A stretch of 8,066 nucleotides of DNA from Chloroflexota bacterium. GTDB taxonomy: Bacteria; Chloroflexota; Dehalococcoidia; Lucifugimonadales; UBA3495. How positions within the stretch are numbered: position 1 is the first letter of the stretch; each line of letters starts with the position of its first letter. The stretch is from the NCBI GenBank assembly GCA_022561675.1, contig JADFQT010000112.1:1-8066 (forward strand), read 5' to 3'. A model generated the notes under the pieces. The model saw only the letters and a program-made list of their open reading frames with translations. It did no database searches and was not told the origin of the DNA. Both the position numbers and the translations under genes were made by a program. Positions 1-6,810 of the stretch are shown one piece after another.

Positions 1-64
1 TATGCGGCTCTTGATGGACACCACCTCTCGAACTTGATTTCTACATACTACAGGGGGCTACTTA

Positions 65-80
65 GTAACTATCTCAAAAC
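65..80 (+). repeat. IS5-family left terminal inverted repeat
   Basis: This 16-base end is the exact reverse complement of 971-986 and lies just inside the TTA direct repeat at 62-64. The match stops after 16 bases on the inner side (CTTGA against AGTAA). Confidence 0.9.
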
Positions 81-138
81 CTTGAACTGAGTTTGAAACA
101 TATTTTATACTTCCACCAAAAGGGTGGAGGTGAAAACA

Positions 139-977
139 GTGAAACCAATGGGGGAAGCTCAACCGCTGGAAACTATCTGGGAGATTCCGGACGATTTGTG
201 GGAGAAAATTGAGCCGGTGATCCTGGAGGCAAACCCTCCCAAAGCCACTGGTCGCAAGCGGGTCAGCCCCAGGCCAGTCCTTAACGGAATTATCTTTCGC
301 TTGCGTAGTGGTTGCCAATGGAACCATCTGCCCAAGACTTTTGGTGACGATAGTACCGTCCATCGTACTTTTCAGCGATGGGTAGAATCGGGTGTGTTGA
401 ACCAAGTGTGGTCGGTCATGGTAGAGGAATGTGAAGAGCTGGGAGGTGTGGACTGGGAATGGCAAGCAGCGGACTGCGCCCTGGGTAAAGCTCGCCTGGG
501 GGGGACGCGATTGGCCCCAACCCCACGGACCGGGGCAAGGCGGGCAGCAAGCGAAGCCTGTTGGTAGAGGGGGATGGCGGGCCTCTGAGCCTAGTGGTAG
601 CCGGAGCCAATGTCCACGATACCAAGCTGTTGGAGGCCACCCTGGAAGCCATTGTGGTGGAGCGGCCTCAGCCCACTGACGAGGCGCCCCAGCGCCTATG
701 TCTGGACAAAGGGTATGACAATCCCACCGGCCACCAAGCTGCCGCTGCCCACGGGTATCAGGCCCACATACGACGCATTGGTGAGGAGAAGCTGGATAGC
801 TCCGGCGAGAAGACCCAGCCGGCCCGACGTTGGGTGGTGGAACGAACCCTGTCGTGGCTGTCCAAGTGCCGAGCATTACTTGTCCGTTACGATAAGAAGG
901 CATCCAATTTCCTGGGTCTATTGCAACTGGCCTTGGGCTCCTGTGGTACCGGCGAGTTTGGCGCCTTACTGTTTTGA
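139..977 (+). CDS. IS5-family DDE transposase, made by -1 frameshift
   Basis: This is the enzyme that cuts and joins the IS ends. The first frame carries the N-terminal region typical of IS5 transposases (WEIPDDLWEKIEP, then a helical part with FRLRSGCQWNHLP) and ends at the TAG at 565-567. The second frame carries the rest and ends at TGA 975-977. They join in the G run 498-504: after the GGG codon at 502-504, stepping back one base gives GAC at 504-506 and the family motif GPNPTDRGKAGSK. Counting from the GTG at 124, the fused protein has 284 residues. Likely catalytic residues are D117 (ADCALGKA), D195 (LDKGYD) and E240 (WVVERTLSWL). The GTG at 139 is preferred as start because GGAGG at 126-130 lies 8 bases before it; the GTG at 124 would overlap that site. 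A homopolymer sequencing error is the alternative to programmed shifting. Confidence 0.88.
498..504 (+). promoter_or_regulatory. G7 slippery run, probable -1 frameshift site
   Basis: Seven consecutive G lie exactly where the two transposase frames must join. The upstream frame reads CTG GGG GGG ACG and the downstream frame reads GGG GGG GAC GCG. Slippage by one base, by the ribosome or by RNA polymerase adding a G, restores the full DDE protein. Split transposases of this kind are well known in the IS5 family. Confidence 0.75.
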
Positions 978-986
978 GATAGTTAC
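971..986 (-). repeat. IS5-family right terminal inverted repeat
   Basis: This is the perfect partner of 65-80. It overlaps the last codons and the TGA stop (975-977) of the transposase, as is common in compact IS elements, and is followed by the second TTA copy at 987-989. Confidence 0.9.
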
Positions 987-990
987 TTAG

Positions 991-1360
991 CATATACCTG
1001 GTACGCCGCTCTTCCGATCGTTGGCATTGATCATACATTTTTTCTGGCGTGAGGCACCTCGGCGTGCACGGCAGCCATTCCTCGGTGGTTTCTGCTAGAC
1101 TGCAAACTCCCTGTAAGTGTGGAAGACGCTGATTCGGATTATGGAAGATGACGCGTTCGCCTGTACGTTTGTGTGAAGACGCTTGCGTTACCAAGAGCTG
1201 TTGCCTATGCGGGTTCTCGGGTCACGGCTGGTGACCATTTGGTGACGCGTAGGTGGTAAAGGAATAATGCCGCCTAACCGGCCATCTCGCTTTGTAGCCC
1301 TCGGTCGAATCCTTGGCATCCGCGAGCCCACACAGAACGATAGCACCAGGAGGGTCAGAT
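991..1360. other. Gene-free stretch between the IS and a small ORF
   Basis: No reading frame with recognisable protein character is seen on either strand, and no tRNA-like fold was found. The long minus-strand frame across 58-1194 is antisense to the transposase. One short perfect dyad lies at 1220-1225/1231-1236 (GGTCAC and GTGACC, 5-base loop), about 125 bases before the next start codon; it is too short to be called an operator. A 13-base match to a common sequencing adapter lies at 1007-1019 and is treated as a finding. Confidence 0.6.
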
Positions 1361-1585
1361 ATGGCAAACCTAGATGAATCGTTGGAGAAACGACTTACTG
1401 AAACTATAACAAGGTACCGAGAAAACGAAACGGACCGACAAACCCATGAAGCTAATCTGCAGCAGACTGGTGATTGGCGAGAAGTAGAGTCACCGGAACG
1501 GCTCCTAAATCGCATGGTAGCTTTAGGCCTGAGGCGTTTGGCCGGGTCACCCTCACCCGGCTTACCGGAGCTACCCTTCCCCTAG
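1361..1585 (+). CDS. Small hypothetical protein, 74 residues
   Basis: The start is the ATG at 1361, chosen because AGGAGGG at 1348-1354 lies 6 bases before it. The first 35 or so residues (MANLDESLEKRLTETITRYR and on) are rich in Glu, Arg, Thr and Gln and should form an amphipathic helix. The second half (ERLLNRMVALGLRRLAG) is another likely helix, followed by a Pro-rich tail. There is no signal peptide, no Cys and no membrane segment. I do not recognise the family. The sequence directly after the TAG, in the same frame, begins to match polyprenyl synthase, so the last 25 residues could instead belong to that remnant (MVALGLRRLA resembles the helix before its central motif). The gene may therefore be a native small gene or a fusion left by a deletion. 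Confidence 0.5.
   Translation: MANLDESLEKRLTETITRYRENETDRQTHEANLQQTGDWREVESPERLLNRMVALGLRRLAGSPSPGLPELPFP
1541..1561. repeat. Perfect 7-bp hairpin inside the small ORF
   Basis: GCCGGGT at 1541-1547 and ACCCGGC at 1555-1561 enclose a 7-base loop, and one more G-T pair can form outside. There is no following T run, so this is not an ordinary intrinsic terminator. It sits close to the point where polyprenyl synthase similarity begins. Confidence 0.5.
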
Positions 1586-1887
1586 GGATGCGCCATCCGG
1601 ATGCTAGAAATCCTGGATAAATCCGCGGTGGAGCTATGCTGGAGGCAGTACTTGGACCTGGAGTACCAGGCGAGCTAGCCCCTTCCCCCAAGAACTACCT
1701 CAACATGGTGGCCCTCAAGACCGGGACCCCGGGGGTGCCTGCTGTGAGGTGCCGGGCAATCCGGCCAGAATGATCAACCCGTCCCTGCCGGTATTTAGAG
1801 AGCAACCGGGGGTCCTCCTTCAGTGCCAATAGGACTACCTGGGCGGCAGGGGCAACCCCCAGGTAGCGGGCAAGACCCTCACCGACG
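1586..1887 (+). pseudogene. Polyprenyl diphosphate synthase remnant (three frames)
   Basis: Three separate blocks of the trans-isoprenyl diphosphate synthase family appear in the right order and spacing but in different frames. At 1601-1675 the frame reads MLEILDKSAVELCWRQYLDL, matching the family's ILDE..LELCEGQYLDL helix. At about 1669-1725 another frame reads PKNYLNMVALKTG, matching the Y..M...KTA/G motif. At 1821-1887 a third frame reads QCQ, a TAG stop, then DYLGGRGNPQVAGKTLTD, matching the second Asp-rich region QDDYLG.WG.P.V.GK. The TAG at 1830-1832 replaces the first Asp of that metal-binding pair. The N-terminal half with the first DDxxD motif and the C-terminus are missing. The intact enzyme would extend isoprenoid chains for quinones or lipids; this copy cannot be functional. 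Confidence 0.82.
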
Positions 1888-2613
1888 TCGTGGTTCGATT
1901 ACAGTCCAGCCGGCTTAGATATCATTGATTGCCTAAAAAAGTTTTACGGCCATCGTATACACAACGTCTCGGAGGCTGGCGACACGCTGGACAATATGGC
2001 TTGGGGCACTGAGTACGACGGAAATTGGCATCGAAAGCCTCCCCCATTGGAAGAGACACTGGACGCCGTTCGTAAATACCGGCCTCGGGCCGTATTGCTT
2101 TCGGGTGGGGGCAATGATATCGCGGGCGATGAACTGCTGAGTTTCCTTAACCACAAAAGATCAGGCTTGCAGCCTTTGCGTCAGCCCTACACGGGTTTTG
2201 TGATTGGCACCTAGTTCAGAAGGGCCTATGAGGAACTCATGGGGCGTATATGGGAAATAGATGACCGAATCCATATTATTACTCATGGCTATGGTTACGG
2301 TGTCCCAGATGGTCGGGCTGTGTTTCGGTTGTTTGGATTCTCCTTCGTAGGACCATGGCTCCGTCCGGCCCTAACCTCGAAGGGTTACATCAGAATGTCG
2401 GAGCGCGAAGAAATTACTCATGCCTTGATTGACATGATCAACGACATGCTTCGTGACCTCGCCAACGATGACGTCAGGCGGCGGATTCACTATATTGACC
2501 TGCGGGGCGTTATCCGAGACGGGGACTGGGAGAATGAGCTACATCTGCGCAACAGCGCATTTAAGCGGATAGCCGGAAAGTTCGATGAAGTGCTGCGCAG
2601 AATCCCCGCCTAG
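1888..2613 (+). pseudogene. SGNH/GDSL-type hydrolase with damaged start and in-frame TAG
   Basis: One frame runs from the TCG at 1888 to the TAG at 2611-2613, interrupted only by a TAG at 2212-2214. It shows the family blocks in order: SWFDY at the start (from GDSWFDY, where Ser is the nucleophile), NVSEAGDTLDNMA (Gly block), LLSGGGNDIAG (the GxND block), IITHGYGYGVP, then YIDLRGVI and DWENELHLRNSAF with the expected catalytic Asp and His. Only the first residues up to the catalytic Ser are lost, since an extra G at 1887 or a join to the polyprenyl synthase remnant breaks GDS. The family hydrolyses ester or acyl bonds; the substrate is unknown. Without the 5' start and with the TAG, the gene is probably dead. 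The pieces starting at ATG 1996 and ATG 2239 lack one or other catalytic half. Confidence 0.8.
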
Positions 2614-2652
2614 CGACTCTAGACTCCAGATGTCCGAAAGGCGACTCGATGC

Positions 2653-2862
2653 ATGAGGAGTTCAAGGTACACCGAGGAGCAAATAATCCTCATCCTGCAG
2701 GAGGCCACCAAAGATGCACGTTACTACCCAAAAGACAGAAGCTACTCTCTTCACAATCCTCTGACTGCTTTCGGGACATTAGTTGGGGCGGTCCTTGGTT
2801 TTTATTTTGGAGGACGTACCTCATTGGTGGTCACTCGCGGAAGCGGAGGTGGATGTAGGTAG
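2653..2862 (+). pseudogene. Chimeric ORF: IS3 OrfA-like N-terminus plus membrane segment
   Basis: The first 18 or so residues (MRSSRYTEEQIILILQEA) closely follow the start of IS3-family OrfA proteins (MKRSRFTEEQII.IL.E), which begin a helix-turn-helix. From residue 19 the resemblance stops: the DLCRKHGVS..TFY.WK part is replaced by KDARYYPKDRSYSLHNPL and a likely membrane helix (LTAFGTLVGAVLGFYFGG), then a short Gly-rich tail of 69 residues in total. I infer that the end of an IS3 copy has been joined to the tail of an unrelated membrane protein gene. No convincing IS3 terminal repeat is seen before the ATG. Expression as a new small membrane protein is possible but unsupported; a poor GAAAGG at about 2636 is the only ribosome site candidate. 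Confidence 0.5.
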
Positions 2863-3339
2863 AACTTTAGCCTTAGGCGGGAACCCTCACCCAGCATACA
2901 TTGCTTGATGTTCCTATTACACCAGATACCTATCCTCTTCTCCTTCATAAATTAACTCGGCCGTTTCCATCGCCGAAAGGGATGGCTCTCAGCATGCCAT
3001 GGTTGCTTCAGTCTTTCGCACAATGACGCAGAACAGGGAGTTGCCATGTACATTTGTTGAGTAGGAATTGCATTTATATGGACCTAAGTTCGAAGGCGGT
3101 ACTAGTTCTGACGCTTGCTGCGACAAGGGCCCACGTTATCGTGCTACGCCGGGATCGGGTCTCCTGGCCGGAAGCGCCAAGGAACGATTTGCTTGTCTCT
3201 TATCATTTGTCAATCTGAGGGTGGTCCGAAGGGCTCAAATCCTGCGCTGTGCTCGTCAATAGATTGCGAATCGCTCCTGGGCCGGGCTGCCGCCCTCATC
3301 CTCTTCGGAACACAGGCGAACATTCAATTTAAAGAATTT
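2863..3339. other. Gene-free stretch downstream of the ABC operon
   Basis: No frame on either strand shows recognisable protein motifs. Short frames exist on the plus strand (such as 3068-3262, 3115-3456 and a 46-codon frame from ATG 3078), but they lack ribosome sites and protein-like composition, and one overlaps the permease gene. No clear intrinsic terminator follows the permease stop on the minus strand: a G+C-rich patch near 3280-3296 has only a weak 4-bp stem and no T run. This is where dppD/dppF-type ATPase genes would be expected, and no trace of Walker or ABC signature motifs is seen. Confidence 0.6.
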
Positions 3340-4260
3340 TCAGCGCTGGTAGGTGGTAGGGTCCAGTACATCTCGCAGGCCGTCGCCCAGCAGGTTGAAC
3401 CCCAACACCACCAGAAAGATGGCAGCTCCAGGGTACAGCATCATCCGTGGCGCTAGCTGCAGCAAGGGACGCCCATCGTTCAGCATAGCGCCCCATTCCG
3501 GAGTTGGAGGCTGCGCTCCGAGACCCAGGTAATTCAATCCGGAAATTCCGAGGATTATCCATCCCATATCCAGCGTGGCTAGCACTACTACCGGTCCCAG
3601 GATGTTCCTTGAAACGTGGACAATCATTATCCGCCGATCGCTAGCTCCAATAGCTCTGGCCGCTTCCACGAACTCTCGCTGCCGTAACGAGAGCACCATG
3701 CCTCGGATCAGGCGGGCATAGCCGGCCCACCATACCGCGGCCATCGCTATCATCACGTTTATCAGGCCGGGGCCTAGCGTCCCCGCAATAGCCACCGCCA
3801 GGATCAAGCCAGGAAAGGCCAGTAACAAGTCCACCAAGCCCATCAAAAGAGTGTCGAGCCTGCCGCCGTAGTAACCCGAGAGGGTGCCTACGGTGACCGC
3901 GATAGTTATCACCACCATCAGCACTACACTAGCCGTTCCCAGAGTTGTTCGCGCACCGTAAAGAAGTCGACTCAATTCGTCTCTTCCCAGGTGGTCGGTA
4001 CCCAGCGGATAGTCGCTGTTCGGAGTTAGCAGCCGACGCTCCAGGCTAACCGCGGTAGGGTCATGGGGAGCCAGCACTGGAGCGGCCAGGGCTGCCGTGA
4101 CTATGACAGCAACGATGAGAAGGCCCAACAGTGAGGCGGGGTCCGTCAAGAAAATATGGAGGCGTCGAGGCATCCTCCATGGCAAAGCTGCCAGGAACCT
4201 CAAAACAGGACTTCGACTCCGCAGTCCCGCACCTTTGATTCTGGAGAGGGTTCGTAGCAC
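3340..4260 (-). CDS. ABC importer permease, DppC/NikC type
   Basis: This is the second membrane subunit of a family 5 (dipeptide/oligopeptide/nickel) importer, 306 residues, a normal length. An N-terminal cytoplasmic stretch of about 40 residues precedes the first membrane helix (43-63, LLGLLIVAVIVTAALAAPVL). The class signature GTDHLGRDELSRLLYGAR is at 87-104. Four or five further helices follow, with the EAA loop that docks to the ATPase at about 196-225 (REFVEAARAIGASDRRIM). The ending LGFNLLGDGLRDVLDPT is typical of DppC/NikC. The start is the GTG at 4260 with AGAAGGA 9 bases before it, overlapping the stop of the upstream permease; the gap between the two genes is 14 bases. ATG codon 30 is a possible shorter start. 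Substrate class cannot be told from the permease. Confidence 0.93.
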   Translation of the reverse strand: MLRTLSRIKGAGLRSRSPVLRFLAALPWRMPRRLHIFLTDPASLLGLLIVAVIVTAALAAPVLAPHDPTAVSLERRLLTPNSDYPLGTDHLGRDELSRLLYGARTTLGTASVVLMVVITIAVTVGTLSGYYGGRLDTLLMGLVDLLLAFPGLILAVAIAGTLGPGLINVMIAMAAVWWAGYARLIRGMVLSLRQREFVEAARAIGASDRRIMIVHVSRNILGPVVVLATLDMGWIILGISGLNYLGLGAQPPTPEWGAMLNDGRPLLQLAPRMMLYPGAAIFLVVLGFNLLGDGLRDVLDPTTYQR

Positions 4261-4274
4261 AAACGTTGGTCCTT

Positions 4275-5222
4275 CTAACTTCCCGGTTTGCCAAAATGGA
4301 GCCGCGGGTCAAGCCATCGGTAGGCCAGGTCCACCATCAGATTGGCCAGTAGAAAGATCAGGGCCATATAGAGAACAAAACCTTGAATCACCGGATAGTC
4401 CCGTAGAAAGATGGCATCCACGGCATACTTTCCCACGCCTGGCCATCCGAAGATGGTCTCAACTATTACTGCCCCGCCAAGGAGGTGACCCAGATTCACT
4501 CCAAGGACAGTGACCACCGGCAATAAGGCATTTCTCAGAGCGTGACGCCCGATTACTGCGCGCTCAGGCAAGCCCTTGGCTCTGGCGGTGCGCACGTAGT
4601 CTTGCCGCACTACTTCCAGCATGGTAGCCCGCGTCAAACGCATCAATTGGGCGCTGGTGCCTGCGGCCAGCGCGATGGCTGGCAATAACACATGCTTGGG
4701 ACTGCCGTACCCAATAGCGGGCAACAGGTGCAGCTTCACCGCAAAGAGGAGAATTAGCAACAGGGCTAGCACGTAGCTGGGCACGGAGGCACCGATTAGT
4801 GCCAGAAGGCGGCTTAGCCCGTCCAGCAGCGAGCCGCGCCAGACTGCGGAGGTAATGCCCAGGGGGATGCCGATGAACACGGCCAGTGCCAGGCTGACCC
4901 CGGTCAGCATCACCGTAGCTGGGAAACGCCGCCACAACTCTTTGCTAATCGGCGTGCTGCTACGATAGGATTCCCCCAGGTCGCCTTGGACCGCACCTAC
5001 TAGCCAGCGACCGTAACGTAGAGGTGCTGGATCATCCAGATGCAGCTCCTGCCTAAGCGCCAGCACAGCTTCCCGCGACGGAGCTTCACCTGGGCTTTGT
5101 TGCTTGAGAATAATATACGCCGGGTCTCCCGGTGCCAGGTTCAGCAGAGTAAAGCTGACGATGGAAATCCCTAACAGCAGTAACGGCAGAGTCAAGAGCC
5201 GTCGCGCCGCGTAGTCCCGCAT
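4275..5222 (-). CDS. ABC importer permease, DppB/NikB type
   Basis: This is the first membrane subunit of the same importer, 315 residues. It has the typical N-terminal helix with SIVSFTLLNLAPGDPA (20-35), a large external loop containing the LHLDDPAPLRYGRWL segment (60-74) and GDLGESYRSSTPI (80-92), then helices at about 103-125, 136-161, 178-196, 233-256 and 282-302. The EAA loop is at 206-235 (DYVRTARAKGLPERAVIGRH), followed by VETIFGWPGVGKYAVDAI, a hallmark of the DppB/OppB/NikB family. The ATG follows the TGA of the binding-protein gene after a single base, so translation is almost certainly coupled; AGGAAAG upstream serves as ribosome site. The stop is a TAG, which shows that TAG is a normal stop here. 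Confidence 0.94.
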   Translation of the reverse strand: MRDYAARRLLTLPLLLLGISIVSFTLLNLAPGDPAYIILKQQSPGEAPSREAVLALRQELHLDDPAPLRYGRWLVGAVQGDLGESYRSSTPISKELWRRFPATVMLTGVSLALAVFIGIPLGITSAVWRGSLLDGLSRLLALIGASVPSYVLALLLILLFAVKLHLLPAIGYGSPKHVLLPAIALAAGTSAQLMRLTRATMLEVVRQDYVRTARAKGLPERAVIGRHALRNALLPVVTVLGVNLGHLLGGAVIVETIFGWPGVGKYAVDAIFLRDYPVIQGFVLYMALIFLLANLMVDLAYRWLDPRLHFGKPGS

Positions 5223-5223
5223 A

Positions 5224-6810
5224 TCACCGCTTTCCTATATTGCTGTCTATGAAGTAGAGCCAGAAGGGGTGGGGTTGGTCAAACCCGACGACTTCATTAG
5301 ATATTCCGTAATTAAAATTTGGGTACAGCAGGGGGACCACCGCAACTTCATCAATAATGGCTTGGGACGCCTCACAGGCTAACTGCTCTCGTGCCTGCCG
5401 ATCCGTGGCCTGACCCACCTGACGGGTCAACTCATCAACCTGAGGACTACTGTAGCCACCGAAATTGGCAGAACCCCCAGTGGTGAAGAACTGAAGGAGG
5501 GACCGATAAGGGTCGCCGGTGACGGTCATGTTGTTGAAATACATGCCACCGTCCCAGTCGCCTTGTTCAAGGGCGCCGTCGATCCCCTCTGTCACCCGGA
5601 TGCTAACCTTAATTCCGACGGTCTTCAGGCTGGCCTGAATGGTTTCTGCCATGGGAGTTAGCTCGGGACGTTGCGGATAGGTCAGCAAGTCTAATGTCAG
5701 GATCTGGCCGTCTTTCTCCAGGATGCCATCGCCATCTGTATCCTGGTACCCGGCTTCGGCAAGAAGCTGCTTGGCCTGAGCTATATCCAAAGTATGCCCC
5801 CGAAGCTGATCGCACTCCAGCACTGCCGGGGGAAAGGGCCCGTTGGCGCCAGTTGCCCGGCCCTGCAGCACGGCCTCTACCAGAGCCTCGCGGTTGATGG
5901 CTATAGCGATGGCCTGGCGCACTTTCGCATCTTGCCAGGGTTCCCTTCGATGGTTGAGGTACATAAATTCCAGAGATACTGGTGCGGCGGACCTTACTTC
6001 CAGGTCAGGGGCACTCTGCACCACGGTCACGCCTTCGGAGGGAATGTAATCAGCGATGTCAATATCGCCACTCTGTAGCGCCAGCAACCGGCTGTTGCCG
6101 TCGGAGAGGATGATGAATTTCACCCGGTCCAGCTGTGGTGGAGGCCCCCAATACTCGTCATGGCGCGTCACCACCAACTCCTTATCTAGCTGGAATTTCT
6201 CCACCTTGAAGGGGCCGGTCATCACGGGCTTTTCGAGAAAGGCGTCGCCCATGGCTGCCGCGGCAGCGGCGTCCACAATGGTGGTCGTAGTCCCAGAGAG
6301 CAGCCCCGGCAGGATTGGGCTTGGTTCGTTGGTCACAATAGTCAGGGTTAAGGAGTCCTTTACTTCCATCCGAGCTATATCCAGCAAGGCCTTGGCTGAG
6401 CCGGACTCAGTAATAGCCCGTTCAAGTGAAGCCTTAACTGCCGCTGCATCCATCACAGCGCCATTATGAAACTTCACATCCTGGCGTAATGAGATCTCCC
6501 AGGTCTTGTCATCCAGCCGCTGGGCTCCGGTGGCCAGCCAGGGCTCAGACTTCAGGTTGTCTTTACTCAGTTTGAACAGGGTTTCGCCTATTCCGAATCT
6601 GATCGCACCGAACCCACCCCGGGGAGTGGCTGGGGAGCGACTAAGAAAGGGCGTCCCCACTCTCAGGGTTGTTTCCTCCGCTTTAGGGGTAGCGGTGGCC
6701 TGAGCTTGAAGAGGTTGTATTGCGGTAGGTTCCGCGCTTCCACCGCAGGCTACGATAACCAGAATCAGGGTAAGCAGGGATAAACCGAAGAAAATATTGA
6801 ATCGTTTCAT
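5224..6810 (-). CDS. ABC importer solute-binding lipoprotein, family 5
   Basis: This is the extracytoplasmic receptor that hands substrate to the two permeases downstream; 528 residues, usual for the family. A basic start and hydrophobic helix end in the lipobox IVAC with Cys22 as lipid anchor, followed by a flexible Ala/Thr/Pro linker to about residue 46. The family 5 fold is shown by WLATGAQRLDDKTWEISLRQ with VKFHNG (91-117), TGPFKVEKF (198-206), RHDEYWGPPPQLDRVKF (216-232) and, in the C-terminal half, VRQAIAIAINREALVEAVL and a DTDGDGILEKDGQ loop. Members bind peptides, nickel or metal chelates, glutathione or opines; the sequence alone does not decide, although the length and the DTDGDGILEKDG loop are common in proteins annotated as NikA-like. 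The ATG at 6810 has AAGGAGGT at 6814-6821, close to perfect though only about 3 bases away. Confidence 0.93.
   Translation of the reverse strand: MKRFNIFFGLSLLTLILVIVACGGSAEPTAIQPLQAQATATPKAEETTLRVGTPFLSRSPATPRGGFGAIRFGIGETLFKLSKDNLKSEPWLATGAQRLDDKTWEISLRQDVKFHNGAVMDAAAVKASLERAITESGSAKALLDIARMEVKDSLTLTIVTNEPSPILPGLLSGTTTTIVDAAAAAAMGDAFLEKPVMTGPFKVEKFQLDKELVVTRHDEYWGPPPQLDRVKFIILSDGNSRLLALQSGDIDIADYIPSEGVTVVQSAPDLEVRSAAPVSLEFMYLNHRREPWQDAKVRQAIAIAINREALVEAVLQGRATGANGPFPPAVLECDQLRGHTLDIAQAKQLLAEAGYQDTDGDGILEKDGQILTLDLLTYPQRPELTPMAETIQASLKTVGIKVSIRVTEGIDGALEQGDWDGGMYFNNMTVTGDPYRSLLQFFTTGGSANFGGYSSPQVDELTRQVGQATDRQAREQLACEASQAIIDEVAVVPLLYPNFNYGISNEVVGFDQPHPFWLYFIDSNIGKR

Larger units (their letters stand above)
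65..986 (+). mobile_element. IS5-family insertion sequence, complete, 922 bp
   Basis: The element is bounded by perfect 16-bp inverted repeats: 65-80 reads gtaactatctcaaaac and 971-986 is its reverse complement. Each end is flanked by TTA (62-64 and 987-989), a likely 3-bp target duplication. Because the bases around it also match, the shared direct repeat can be read as CTTAG (61-65 and 986-990), so the exact edge is uncertain by a base or two. Length, a short TNA-like duplication and a transposase split over two frames all fit the IS5 family, probably near the IS427/IS1031 groups; the subgroup is inferred. The ends and both catalytic halves of the transposase look intact, so the copy may be active or recently inserted. 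Confidence 0.9.

Noticed and set aside
58..1194. Long minus-strand open frame (378 codons)
   Set aside because: It is antisense to the transposase, starts in noncoding sequence and has a Pro/Trp/Arg-rich, low-plausibility composition with no motif.
1220..1236. GGTCAC/GTGACC dyad as an operator
   Set aside because: Arms of six bases occur often by chance and no partner promoter is visible.
1295..1330. GGTCGAATCC resembling a tRNA T-arm
   Set aside because: The T-stem does not pair, and no acceptor, D or anticodon arm can be found around it.
1830..2214. TAG read as a sense codon (stop recoding)
   Set aside because: TAG appears inside two gene remnants, but the intact DppB-type permease ends with TAG at the expected place, and the remnants also have frameshifts and missing ends.
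3198..3209. TGTCTCTTAT matching part of the Nextera transposon end
   Set aside because: Only 10 bases match and the following bases differ; a match this short is easily due to chance.
3068..3456. Plus-strand frames of 64 and 113 codons
   Set aside because: Neither has a ribosome site or recognisable motif, and the longer one runs over the 3' end of the real permease gene.
6056..6469. Plus-strand frame of 137 codons within the binding-protein gene
   Set aside because: It is a shadow of the well-supported minus-strand lipoprotein gene.
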